Of a stretch of DNA of 64,000 nt, positions 30,301 to 39,912 are shown piece by piece. Within the stretch, counting starts at the first letter, position 1; the number at the start of each line of letters is the position of its first letter. The notes under the pieces are model-generated. The model was not told where the DNA came from and ran no database searches. It saw only the letters and a program-made list of their open reading frames with translations. This DNA is from Branchipolynoe longqiensis (Eukaryota; Annelida; Polychaeta; Phyllodocida; Polynoidae): NCBI GenBank assembly GCA_030323885.1, contig CM059191.1:101356292-101420291 (forward strand). The letters run 5' to 3'. Made by a program: the position numbers and the translations under genes.

Positions 30301-30537
30301 GGTAAAGACTCGATTTTGTGTGCATGTGCGAGGCAGCTCTGGTTATTTGCGGCTACGTATAATTTTGAGCTTGACATTCGACATAAACCTGGAAAAGAGT
30401 TGGTGCTGGCAGATGCGCTAAGTCGTTCAGGTGAATCAATTGTGTTGAAGCTGAAAGCATATAACATGTGTAAGAAGATGAGTTTGAAGGAAGTGCTGGT
30501 GACCCTAGACCTAAACATTCTTGATTTCGCTTTGTAA
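27319..30537 (+). CDS. Gag-RT-RNase H polyprotein of element B
   Basis: A 1072-codon open frame with no ATG at its start (it opens with TTG; the first in-frame ATG is 27703, inside MGEATWAEYF). The Gag domain FITRGDNF (residues ~117-124), GEATWAEYF and TCRRWSER is followed by the zinc-binding CWKWNWGKDC and HICAWC...HKEQDC (about 270-310). A linker of about 150 residues precedes RT with YLDDF at residues 760-764. RNase H has LECDATLFGGGGF (about 918) and YTDNLGSQQVL, and ADALSR lies near 1030. The frame is continuous from Gag into RT, unlike element A. It stops 7 bp before the hairpin preceding the recombinase. No methyltransferase domain is visible. Confidence 0.85.
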   Translation: MEALESRSPARVKAGRSRLPRCISPLSDSDRQSAGCATPCHRGRRVSESSVSPVIFPREEVGRSRSRYRRETPRVRSRSPAPPPRPLRLAEPRVDGLLRATPGLRKGKGTKLLPHLFITRGDNFRQIAMGEATWAEYFLALRQLAVEPVFPDEWWPPLLRHEEELARMAVIWEWQTCRRWSERVFQLVESGRLRHGLLDEEKIKDLQRDICSDAMKVAQQKSVSAQASFRHQSQVSATVSVPPGQSVQAPINAREEYNKEVDGKACWKWNWGKDCGFEQSHGVHPARLQHICAWCAYRFKRVLVHKEQDCLKKRGFLDRKPPAEEVKTVSELEISKKVTQSEQSLDTVALSLPICNEGSLSVLDKNDNVQVSSRIILQDVSDLTVPVSCNVNVPITAGLIEPSEHRVLCMPVQQHDNSIVVSNHVAPAIISVDAPLLIAKVGPSHAADLLLPVHGTADRYAQAMSLDISLPEIMFDWFDNNCLVRDDDVFVPPPSPLMFRITLDRFWPFTANTIETDSLPYCKIYKAVRDTALPNYLGARIPIKSGLNISVWKDLLVDFPDSLLVDHLEFGWPLDYTSGVVPVPTLINHTREASSDVHIANYISKELEMGALLGPFFEAPFQPWFQISPLMTRPKKNSSMRRVIMDLSFPLGKSVNSGIVKGFYQGRQFNFSLPSIATLTDRLTLLGSSSWLWSADLARAYRQLRVCPLSVPLLGISLGSKFYIDIAPPFGCRTSALACARMTRAVVWLLRKEGYFVLCYLDDFVGLESSKEKASEAYGRFLELTALLGLDLALSKCSPPVTALIWLGFLVDVVEMSVSIPKEKLEEVVEECVAWKKKKVASRKQFQSIVGKLQHIAKCVKPAARFTNRILAALRLSPILGLYSFDQDVLLDLDWFEKFASSFNSKLLLPSAPRTPWVLECDATLFGGGGFSSECFFAGKFTDDVTVLGLSIAQLEALTLVHAVRALMPSSPASFEIVVYTDNLGSQQVLSSGKGKDSILCACARQLWLFAATYNFELDIRHKPGKELVLADALSRSGESIVLKLKAYNMCKKMSLKEVLVTLDLNILDFAL

Positions 30538-31534
30538 TTGTTTGTCCTGGAAGATAGTACTGTTTTGCTCCTATCTTCCAGGATACACGCTGAAGCACCA
30601 TGATAGGCTGATGCGCCTGTACAAAGCAGGCCTCGCGGTACGAACCTGGCAAAACAAGGCTGTACATCTGACTCGGTATATCCAGTTTTGCAGAGAATAT
30701 GGAATTCCGCTGCGATCTCCATCGACTTATGATTTGCTGTCATTCCTAATGTTTTTGTCATCGGCCCTACGTTCTCCCGGTGCAGTGCTAAACTATTTTA
30801 GTTCGGTCAAGATTTGGTTAACTGGCTTTGATGGTAATGAAGATATGTTTGCGTCTCATGAGTTAAAGATAATGAAGAAGGCCATTGTGAACTATTCTGT
30901 TCACGAAGTATTTAAAGCAGTAGCTATAACACCTGATGATTTGAAAAATGTAATACGATCTTTGATGTTTGCGCCTTGCCCTCCTCTTGTAGCCATTGCC
31001 GCATTGCTAATCGCTTACCTAACTTTAATACGGCAAAGTAACCTCTTGGTCTCCGGACATAATTCCCCACATACCTTAAGACGTAAGGATATCAGAGATG
31101 TTGGTTCAGCACTGCATGTATATCTAAGATCCACTAAGACCCGTGCCGTTACTCTGCCTCCACTAGTTTTCCGCTTGCCGATAATTCCTAACTCACACTG
31201 TTGCCCTGTAAAGGCGTGGAGGGCATATCTGTTATCTGTTAAAGACATTCGACCTGACGATCCTGCGTTCCTGACTCCCGGAGGCGAGCCGCTGACGGTT
31301 AAGGCGTTAACCTGCATACTACGGAAGGCGTCTTCGCTTCAGCTACAGTCATGCAAGGTGACACTTCATAGCCTGCGTCGAGGAGCTGCTCAGGCGTGTC
31401 ACAGTGCCGGTATCTCTAATGCCGATCTTCTCCAAGCTGGTACCTGGAAAGGGCAATCAGCTAGATCTTACATGTCCGTCCCGCCTGTCACTCAAGCTCC
31501 CTCAGCGCTCTCACTCTTATTGGGTGAGCGCTGA
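30521..31534 (+). CDS. Tyrosine recombinase of element B
   Basis: The open frame begins inside the end of the RT gene, but the region similar to element A starts at YLPGYTLKHHDRL, encoded right after the hairpin. Numbered from 30521, the catalytic set is R171 (LIRQSN), K206 (STKTR), H283 and R286 (LHSLRRG), W309 (GTW) and Y317 (RSYMSV). The first ATG in frame is at 30611, which would cut off the conserved HHDRL segment, so a spliced or re-initiated message seems more likely than a simple ATG start. The C-terminus and stop (31534) extend 13 bp into the B1 repeat. Confidence 0.85.
   Translation: MISLCNCLSWKIVLFCSYLPGYTLKHHDRLMRLYKAGLAVRTWQNKAVHLTRYIQFCREYGIPLRSPSTYDLLSFLMFLSSALRSPGAVLNYFSSVKIWLTGFDGNEDMFASHELKIMKKAIVNYSVHEVFKAVAITPDDLKNVIRSLMFAPCPPLVAIAALLIAYLTLIRQSNLLVSGHNSPHTLRRKDIRDVGSALHVYLRSTKTRAVTLPPLVFRLPIIPNSHCCPVKAWRAYLLSVKDIRPDDPAFLTPGGEPLTVKALTCILRKASSLQLQSCKVTLHSLRRGAAQACHSAGISNADLLQAGTWKGQSARSYMSVPPVTQAPSALSLLLGER
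30545..30583 (+). promoter_or_regulatory. Conserved hairpin with splice-acceptor-like end (element B)
   Basis: Perfect 13-bp arms TCCTGGAAGATAG (30545-30557) and CTATCTTCCAGGA (30571-30583) surround a 13-nt pyrimidine-rich loop. The 3' arm carries TTCCAG/GATAC, a good 3' splice-site match. It lies between the RT stop (30537) and the conserved start of the recombinase, as in element A. Confidence 0.65.
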
Positions 31535-31759
31535 CATCTTCTGCCTGCTTTCGATAATAATGACGATGCTCCTGTTCAAGCGAATACGTTCATGTATGAT
31601 CCTGTGCTGATACTGCTGTGTTAGGGTCCGAGTCACCCGCTTGCTAGCCTGCATGCCAGGCCCTGCTATGTGTTTCATTAAACTCTACAAAGGTTCTTGA
31701 CTCTGTTGCTTTTCTTACTATTCATATCGCTCATTTCTCTGTGCCGAGTGAAGCGAATT
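31522..31759 (+). repeat. B1 repeat of element B
   Basis: 238 bp from GGGTGAGCGCTGACATC to AGTGAAGCGAATT, followed directly by A2. It contains ATTAAA (about 31678) as a possible polyadenylation signal and the last codons of the recombinase. Confidence 0.85.
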
Positions 31760-31912
31760 GCGCATGTTGGCGGAGGCTAACATGTCTAATTTGCTAACGA
31801 GGCAACTGTCTGACCTCCTTTCCTCGTTTCCGGTTTCTGTTTTTCTACCTCACTTCTTTTCCGCCTCCAACCGTTTCACTTCGCTTCCCCACCCTCCCAC
31901 CCTCTGTTTCTG
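31760..31912 (+). repeat. A2 repeat of element B
   Basis: 31760-31888 copies A1 with one extra T. A C/T-rich stretch of 24 bp leads into B2. The B1/A2 border recreates the junction expected in a circular DNA intermediate. Confidence 0.85.
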
Positions 31913-32150
31913 GGGTGAGCGCTGACATCTTCTGCCTGCTTTCGATAATAATGACGATGCTCCTGTTCAAGCGAATACGTTCATGTATGATCCTGTGCTG
32001 ATACTGCTGTGTTAGGGTCCGAGTCACCCGCTTGCTAGCCTGCATGCCAGGCCCTGCTATGTGTTTCATTAAACTCTACAAAGGTTCTTGACTCTGTTGC
32101 TTTTCTTACTTTTCATATCGCTCATTTCTCTGTGCCGAGTGAAGCGAATT
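31913..32150 (+). repeat. B2 repeat of element B
   Basis: Identical to B1 except for about one substitution (TACTTTTC against TACTATTC). Ends in GCGAATT at the border with repeat R1. Confidence 0.85.
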
Positions 32151-32685
32151 ATGCATCAGATGCATAATCACAGTGAATTATTTATTATGCATATATATAT
32201 TGGGATGCAAAAAATATATCTACATGATGCACAACAGTCCCCACAGGACCTCCCCCAGTGGCATGTGGAAGTATATGAGTGGGCCACAGACCAGCATATA
32301 CCCCCATGGTTGGCTGGAGGTTCCTCTATTGTTTGAGATTGATGGATATACCAACACAGTACTGTCATGGGCAGTTTTGTCCTGAAGACATGTCTGGTAA
32401 CTCTTGAATTATTTCCTAATATTCACTGTTAATTTACTCAATCCGGTCCCAACTAAATGTCCTATGAATATTCAGGAAATTCGATATAATTTTTTGCTTT
32501 CTAGTGATGTATTTCAATATGAAAACTTCCCAAAACTCAGTGTTCCACAACCATATTTGTGAACCTGCACCTTAATCTTATATGAAATTCGACCTTGGAA
32601 ATTGAACCGGTACTCGAATTAGGTACATTTACCACCATAGCCCAAACGAGGTAAGCTCTCCAACTTGATTTATGGGATTCGTTAT
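32151..32685 (-). repeat. Repeat R1, right part of the copy split by element B
   Basis: Continues the R1 sequence interrupted at 26941. It begins ATGCATCAGATGCATAATC, the remaining part of a 23-bp perfect palindrome that is intact at 49799-49821. Confidence 0.75.
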
Positions 32686-32984
32686 GGGAATGTCACAATT
32701 GCTGAAGGTGTTCCTAAGTGTGCGGCAGGATTCCAGAAGGGGGTCTAACACCGACAGGTGGAGACGGGCTGGAGGGTAGGCGGCGCCGCCTCATTAAGGT
32801 AATCGCCGTGCTTGCTGATTGATAATTGCCGCCCGTTGCGCCTGCACTTGGGGCCTCGCCTGCCGGCAGCACCTGCTGAGCCGCTCTGAATGGGATGTGC
32901 AACCTGAATTCTTGTTGGTGATTAATTAGATCATGTGCTGGCCAAACATGAGCCCCGCCTGAGCAGAACTTGATTCCACCCCCA

Positions 32985-33595
32985 TGCCATCGACAGGGTC
33001 AGCATCAGCCTCAGCATCAGCCTCAGCCTCAGCATCAGCCTCACCGTCAGCCTCAGCCTCAACATCAGCCTCACCCTCAGCCTCACCCTCAGCATCAGCC
33101 TCAGCACCACCCTCAGCCTCACCCTCACCCTCAGCCTCACCCTCAGGTTCAGCCTCAGCCTCCATCTCAGTTTCAGCTTCCGCCTCACCCACAGCCTCAC
33201 CCTCAGCCTCACCCTCAGCATTAGCCTCAGGTTCAGCCTCAGCCTCAGACTTAGTCTCAGCCTTAGCCTCAGTTTCAGCCTCATCCTCAGCCTCACCCTC
33301 AGCATTAGCCTCAGGTTCAGCCTCAGCCTCAGTCTCAGCCTCCGTTTCAGTCTCAGCCTCAGTTTCAGCCTCAGCATCAGTTCATTCTCAGCCGCAGTTT
33401 CAGCCCCAGCCTCAGTCTCAGCCTCAGTTTCAGCCTTAGCCTCAGCATCAGCCTCAGCATCAGCTGCGGTTTCAGCCTCAGCATCAGTCTCAGTCTCAGA
33501 CTCAGCTTCAGCCTCAACCTCAGCCTCATCTCAGTCGCAGCCTCAGCCTCAGTCTCAACCTCAGTCTCAACCTCAGCCTCAGTCTCTGAAAATCG
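32985..33595. repeat. CAGCCT hexamer satellite
   Basis: About 600 bp of imperfect CAGCCT/CAGCAT/CAGTCT units. Both strands are open in several frames (Ser-Ala, Leu-Arg or Glu-Ala type dipeptide repeats), which follows from the 6-bp unit and is not evidence of a gene. Confidence 0.85.
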
Positions 33596-34440
33596 TGAAA
33601 AGAAATGATACAAAAAGGTGCATTGTCAAACATTTTGACAAGGTGTTCATCTTTTTCCAAACACACTTCCGGTGACCTCATTATCTGATTATAATCATGT
33701 GACTGCCGCTAGTCCGTCATTCACTGCATCTCCCCTAATTCAGTAACGCGAAAGCAGAGTATATAAAGTGGCAATTAAGGGTTTTATTATTTGAATGAAT
33801 CGAGGTAGCTCATAGGTATGGTGTGTTGTTCAGTGCATCATCATAATTGTGTCGGCTACCAGGACACTCAACCCTACCCCTTAGGTCTTTCAGATGGGAG
33901 GGTGGGGTGGCTGCGAAAAGGCGAGGCAGCTCCACGCACCACACGGGTTTGGATGCTGCGGAGAAGTGAGCAGCTCGGGCTGGCTCCACATGGTGGTGAC
34001 TGGACTTTCCACTAGATGGCGTGGGGGTGCGAGGTTCGGTCTCTACCCATAAGGAGGCTCGAGGGGAAAGCATCCGCATCATGTTGGTATATGCTTTCGT
34101 GCCCCGAATTATCAATGTTGACTTCAACATAAGGCAATGTGGCTCTCAGATCCGGTGGCTTACCGCTATCGGGTCCGGCGACTGCGGCCATCTTGGAGTG
34201 CACTGTTAGCAGAATCATATTTTCTAGAATTAACTTGAGTTTTTAATGGGACTATCTCACCGAAATACATTGCGAGAATTTCTGGAATTGAGGTAGTTTT
34301 CATTTAATTGACTACCTTGCTGAAATACATCACCAATTTTTCCGCTGTTGAGGTAGTTTCTGTGTGATTACCTCAGCGAAAAATCCATTGTCAGATTTCC
34401 TTGAAAACAACCCATCGCCTGCCTTCTCTTCTCCGTGTCC
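33596..34440. other. Spacer with short tandem copies
   Basis: No gene is recognised. About 34245-34400 has three diverged copies of a roughly 63-bp unit around GAGGTAGTTT and GAAATACAT. Confidence 0.35.
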
Positions 34441-34464
34441 TTATATATATATATATATATATAA

Positions 34465-34790
34465 GGTGGTCTACGCCCTAGTAAGGAACAACAGAACGAG
34501 GACTGGTGGGAAACCTAATATATGGCATTATATAAATGATTACTCTAATAGATACACAGGCAGATGTGTTGTTGTTTCAGCAGTCTGCCCAATTATGGCC
34601 ACTGGAGGTGGGTGTGGGTGTGGAGTGGGATTATTGTACCTGTGCGTTATGTTCATCTGTCACCACCTGTTGGTCTGTTTCTGAACAACATGAGATTGAA
34701 TGAGTTTAATGAATATATTTAATGGATATATTTATTCCAATATGTTTTCCTATAATTATCAGAGAATCTTTTGTAATTTGCTCTTACTCT
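34465..34790 (+). repeat. Dispersed repeat R3
   Basis: Matches 46915-47160 in opposite orientation (GGAGGTGGGTGTGGGTGTGG, then AACATGAGATT). Preceded by a (TA)n tract at 34442-34463. Confidence 0.6.
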
Positions 34791-35612
34791 CTAATGTTAC
34801 TTGATATTTGTATTATTCTTATATTATTGCTATTATTATTAATCTTCTTAGTAGAATATTTTGCAAATGATGTCGATATTGGCTTAATCTAGAAAGTTTA
34901 TGCATGTATCATATAGTTAAAATAGCATCTTGTTAGATGAATTGTGCATTAGTATTATGCATGTATGTTGAATGCTAGATATAATGGGGCTGTCACACTA
35001 CGACGTTTCTCCCGGCGACCCGTCAGCGTTGAAAATAAAATCTTGCGCGTCGAGAAACGTAAAACTTTTCGGCGGTTTGGGGGAAAAGATCGGCGTCAGC
35101 GCGGCGCGTTATGCGCGCGCGGCCAACGTGTGTCGACGCGCTGGGGAAAAAAAAAAAAAGTTTGGCCCGACGTCTTCATTTAACCTTAAATGTTGCTAGG
35201 GCGTAAAACAAAAACGGCCCAGTTTGCCACAACGTGTGAGCAACTACCCTCCCGCGCGCCGTCTTCCTAGCATTCCCATAACGTTATTCCGGCGCGTCGA
35301 ACGCAGCGCGACGCGCGCCTAACGTCCTTACCCATATATTTGCGCCCGCTGGCGGTCGTTGTTTTTTTTTTTACATGTTTAAAAACCTTTGGGCGATAGG
35401 GAATGCGCGCGGCGTTTCGCGCCGACCATCAGTGTCAAGGATAGTGTACCGACGTGTAGTGTAAATGCCCGGACCGCGCAGCGACATTACTCAGGGATTA
35501 AACCGTCGCGATACACAGCAAAAATATAGTTATGGCATCTTTATTTTATTGGAAAGGTTAAATGTCAGGTTTTACAATTGTCAGCTCACATAATGCTTAA
35601 GAATACGTAGGC

Positions 35613-35658
<46 letters not shown>

Positions 35659-35738
35659 CTGTTTTTTTGCCAGGAGTGCTATGGCCCTTCTTTCCACTTT
35701 CACATGTAGGTGTGGGTGGGAGGCCCTCCCCAATTAGG

Positions 35739-36052
35739 AGGCTGGTTATTGTCTCCTGGCTCCTCCGGTCGTAATGACCAAACCCCGGTGCTGCGCCGCC
35801 TTATATAGCAAATGTCTAACCCGAAAAGGGGGCGCATCGGCAGTTCGAGTATATGCATAATACGTCATCAAGTCCTGTTTACCCGATTGGCGACCAGGTT
35901 AGAAAAGAACCGCCAGTCGGCGTTTGAGTTTGTTCCTTAGTTATGGAGAATTCCGCTAGTCGGCGGACACAAAAGACGTCCTTAGTACTGGCACGCCTTG
36001 GTCTGTATTCGCGATCCTGATTACACCGCAACGCCAAAGCATTACGAAACAA
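35739..36052 (+). repeat. 312-bp direct repeat inside H5, left copy
   Basis: From AGGCTGGTTATTGTCTCCTG to CATTACGAAACAA. It contains a TATA-like CCTTATATAGC and is repeated at 38603-38913. Just upstream a ~90-bp block (35515-35605) has its own second copy at 36071-36170. Confidence 0.8.
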
Positions 36053-36799
36053 TCAGGAAAAAACGCGAACACAGCAAATATAGTTATGGCATTTTAATTA
36101 AGGTAAGTTAAATGTCAGGTTATACAAAATGTCAGCTCAAAAATGCTTAAGAAACGAGGCTAGAGATGCTATGGCCAAAAAGAAATGTTGATAGCATCTT
36201 GAAGCCGAGACCGTAGGTTTGCGGGGACTAGGCGTGCACCGCAGTATGACTCCCAATGTCTGAGGTCTCCGATGTCCTGGAGGGAGGCTCCAAGGCGAGC
36301 ACAGGCCTGTGCGCCACCTCTGCCGAAGGTTGTGAGGTGTCATGGCTCCAGGCGCACTATGGCTCATGGCGGAGAAAGCATATGTAGATCCTTGGTAGCC
36401 CTCCGTGGGTGTGTGATGGGCGTCCCATGAGCATCCAGGAAGGCAGGACCTTATGGGTGCGGTGTGGTGCAGGGCAGAGAGAGCATATGTAGAACCTTGG
36501 TAGCCCTCCTTGGTGTGATGGGCGTCCCATGGGCATCCAGAAAAGCAGGGCCTTCTGGGTGCTGTCTTGCTAGGTTGCTGTGGTTACTCCAGGCTTGCAC
36601 GGGACATTACCTTGAATCAGGTATGGCAGGGACATGAATGTCCATGTATTCCAGGTCAGCGCTTTGACAAATTTCGATTAGCATATGATGATGTTATTTT
36701 GGTGTAACCTGTGGCAAAGAAGGCAAGTATTAATTTTGCCACAGATTTATATGCATGATGAGATAGGGTTGCCATGGCTGACATATACTGGGTGTTTAA

Positions 36800-38580
36800 C
36801 GTTGTGCCGGAAATTTAAACGTCGTGCCGGCGAGCGGTTGTGCCATCTCCCGGCTTCGTCAATCGTTGGAGAAATTAGTGGCTTTGGCAACATCTCCTGT
36901 GTGCGCGTATCACCGGCTCCTGACTTCGTCGATCGCCGCAGAATTTTAACATCGTGCCGGCGTACCGGCGCGTGTGTTTGCCGGCTCCCTGCTACGTTGA
37001 TCGCCGGAGAATTTAGTGTCGTCCCGGTGGGCCGGCGCGCATATCGCCGGGCGGGAATAGTCAGAGAATCTTACGTCGTGCCGGCTAACCGGCGCGCGTG
37101 TTGCGGGGTCCTTGCTTTCGTCATCGTCAGTGAAACTAACGTCGTGCCGGCGAAACCGGCACGCGTGTTGCGGGTCCTTGCTTTATCGATCGCTGGGAGA
37201 ATTAATATTACACGGGCGACTGGCTCCCATGTTATCGGCTCCTTGCTCGTGCTAGTGATTCCCATGCTTAAGCTTGATAACGTCTCCCTGGCGCGCCTGT
37301 CGCTGGCTCCTTGCTTCGTCGATCGCCGGAGAATTTTAACGTCATGCCGGCAACCGGTGCATGTGTTGCGGCTCCCTGCTACGTCGATCTCCGGAGAATT
37401 TAATATTGTCCCGGCGGCTGGCGCGCATATTGCCGGCTTCCTTGCTTTGTCGATCACCGGAGAAATTTAACGTCGTGCCGGCGAGCGTGTTGCCGGCTCC
37501 CCGGCTTTATCAATCGTCGGAGAAATAAATGTGTTCCTGGTCGACGGCATCTGACTACAGTGATTCCCATACTTAAGGCTTGATAACGTCTCCTGGCGCG
37601 CGTGTCGCCGGCTCCTTGTTCGTTGATCACCGAGAAATTTAAACGTTGTGCCAGCGAGCGTACTGCCGGCTCTTGGCTTGTCGAATCGTTGGAGAAATTA
37701 GTCCGTCGTGCCGGTGAACCGGGCGCGCGTGTTGCCGGCTGGTTGCTTCGTCGATCGCCGGAGAATTTAGTCTTGTCCCGGCGGGCTGGCGCACGTATTG
37801 CCGGCTCCTTGCCTCGTCAATCGCTGTAGAAATTTAATGTCATGCCAGCGAGCGTATTGCCGGCTCCCGACTACATCAATCGCCGGAGAATTTAGTGTTG
37901 TCCCGGCGGGCTGGCGCGCGTATTGCCGGCTCCCGGCTTCGTCACTCATCGGAGAAATTAGTGTTTCCCTGGTCGACGGCATCTGCTAGACTGATTCCCA
38001 TGCTTAACGTCTCCTGGCTCCTCCTGTCGGGCCGGCTGCAGTGAATCCTGTGTTGCCGGCTCCCTGCTACGTCGATCGCCGGAGAATTTAATATAGTCCC
38101 GGCGGGCTGGCGCGCATATCGCCGGCTCCTTGCTTCGTCAATCGTCGGAGAAATTAGTGTTTCCTTGGTCGACGGCATCTGCTACAGTGATTCCCATACT
38201 TAAGGCTTAATAACGTCTCCTGGTGGCTCCTTGCCTCGTCAATCGCCGGAGAATTTTAGCGCTGTGCCGGCGAAGCGGCGCGTGTGTTGCCGGCTCCCTG
38301 CTACATCGATCGCCGACTCCTTACTTCCTCAATCGCCGTAGAAATTAACGTCGTGCCGGCGAGCGTATTGCCGGCTCCCGACTTCGTCAATCGCCGGAGA
38401 ATTTAGTGTTGTCCCGGCAGAGTGGCGTGCGTGTCGCCGGCTCCTTGCTTCGTCGATCACCGGAGAATTTTAACGTCGTGCCGGTGACTCGGGGCGCGTG
38501 TCGCCGGCTCCTGCCCTCGTCGATCGCCGGAGAATATTAGTGTTGTCCCGGCGAGCCGTGTCCGGCCCGCCGCCTCCCGG
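36800..38580. repeat. GCCGGC-rich tandem array inside H5
   Basis: Imperfect units of roughly 65-75 bp centred on TGCCGGCTCC, TCGATCGCCGGAGAATTTA and GTCCCGGCGGGCTGGCG. A longer block around GTCGACGGCATCTGC recurs about four times. Frames such as 36685-37470 translate the repeat only. Confidence 0.75.
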
Positions 38581-38602
38581 CTCCGCTGTATGAACCAATT
38601 TA

Positions 38603-38913
38603 AGGCTGGTTATTGTCTCCTGGCTCCTCCGGTCGTAATGACCAAACCCCGGTGCTGCGCCGCCTTATATAGCAAAAGTCTGCCCGAAAAGGGGCGCATC
38701 GGCAGTTCGAGTATACTGCATAATACGTCATCAAGTCCTGTTTACCCGATTGGCGACCAGGTTAGAAAAGAACGGCAGTCGGCGTTCGAGTTAGTTTCTT
38801 AGTTATAGAGAATTCCGCTAGTCGGCGACACAAAAAGACGTCCTTAGTACTGGCACGCCTTGGTCTGTATTCGCGATCCTGATTACCCGCAACGCCAAAG
38901 CATTACGAAACAA
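38603..38913 (+). repeat. 312-bp direct repeat inside H5, right copy
   Basis: Nearly identical to 35739-36052 with a few single-base indels. The pair is LTR-like in position, but the ends do not show the TG...CA of an LTR. Confidence 0.8.
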
Positions 38914-38979
38914 GGCGCCATCAGCGGGTCCCGATGTTTCACGGCGAGAAGCGTCGTAGTGTGACAGCCCCATTAGATC

Positions 38980-39171
38980 AGGTTGGAGAGCTTACCTCAT
39001 TTGGGCTACTTTGGTTTTTGGATGTCCGATTGAATTACCCAGGTCGAATGTTATATAAGATTAATATGCAGGTTCACATGTCTAGTTGTGATGCATTCAG
39101 TTTTTTGAATTGTTCAGAATGAAATACATCACGAGAAGGCAAACAATTATATCTAAGTACCTGAATACACA

Positions 39172-39221
<50 letters not shown>

Positions 39222-39600
39222 CATACATATATACTGTATTTAGAGATGTCATTGCCTGGGTCAGACGGCCGCGAAGCTGTGCTGTCACCACCCCCCTCCC
39301 GCCGCAATGGCTGTGTCGGGGGTGTGGAGCAGTCGGGGGGGGGGGGGCATGACGGCAGCCAGCATTCGCTCATCTGCCAACCAGACTCACCAAAAACTCG
39401 CACGGGACTCACCAAAAACTCACGGGACTCACCAAAAACTCACGAGACTCACCACGGTACTCACTCCCCTCTCACGCCTGCGCCACGCGCTCGCGGCTCG
39501 AATCCCCCACCCGTACGTATATATGCATATATATACGTATATATGCGTATAGAGATACAAGTACATGCATATGCATAGAGATATATATATATACGTATAT
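38980..39600. repeat. R1 fragment, TA microsatellite and a 20-bp minisatellite
   Basis: An R1 fragment (38980-39170) is followed by (TA)n at 39175-39218. A G11 run lies near 39334. About four tandem copies of GGACTCACCAAAAACTCACG occur at 39385-39455, then TATATACG-type repeats. Confidence 0.6.
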
Positions 39601-39804
39601 GTATAGTAAAACCTCTCTAAATCGACCGACCATGTCTGAAATCCCGTATTTGCGGGTCCCCGCATCTCATATATGCGGGCGTTTGAAGCTATTGATGGCC
39701 GATCCAGTTAGGTGATACGCGAGGGTTATGGTTATCTTTTCTGATGGTTACTCATGTTATTAGTGATACTGTTCTACACGGCCAGAGTGCCCTACTATCT
39801 TGCT

Positions 39805-39912
39805 TAAAGTATCTATCCTGCATAAGGCATACTATCCTGCTTAAGGCATACTATCCTGCATAAGGCATACTATTCTGCATAAGGCATACTATCCTGCTTA
39901 AGGCATACTACC
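39805..39912. repeat. 19-bp minisatellite
   Basis: Five to six copies of CTATCCTGCATAAGGCATA with T/A changes. Confidence 0.75.

Larger units (their letters stand above)
26942..32150 (+). mobile_element. YR retrotransposon B (Ngaro/PAT type), complete with split direct repeats
   Basis: The order A1 (26942-27069), gag-RT-RNase H-recombinase, B1 (31522-31759), A2 (31760-31888), B2 (31913-32150) is the split direct repeat arrangement known for Ngaro and PAT elements. A1 and A2 differ by one single-base indel and B1 and B2 by about one substitution, so the insertion is young. ATT occurs just before A1, at the B1/A2 junction and at the end of B2. The element splits a copy of repeat R1, and intact copies show the empty site GTGATT/ATGCAT. 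RT and recombinase frames are open; the Gag N-terminus is disrupted. Confidence 0.9.
34985..38972. mobile_element. 4-kb Harbinger-type TIR element with satellite interior, family H5
   Basis: The termini GGGGCTGTCACACTACGACG and its inverted copy are flanked by TAA (34982-34984) and TTA (38973-38975). Inside are a CGCG-rich left arm, a T46 run (35613-35658), two direct repeats of about 312 bp, and a GTCGTGCCGGCGA-type tandem array. No transposase is encoded; the open frames in the array follow from the repeat. The cap equals that of H1 and H3, so it probably depends on the same or a related transposase. Confidence 0.75.

Noticed and set aside
32926..33613. Long open frames on both strands (Ser-Ala, Glu-Ala and Leu-Arg repeats)
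   Set aside because: They follow from a CAGCCT hexamer satellite; a 6-bp unit keeps several frames open without selection.
36685..37470. 261-codon open frame as a gene
   Set aside because: It lies inside the GCCGGC tandem array of element H5 and its peptide repeats with the array unit.
35739..38913. LTR retrotransposon bounded by the 312-bp repeats
   Set aside because: No TG...CA ends, primer-binding site, polypurine tract or retroviral-type coding sequence between them.
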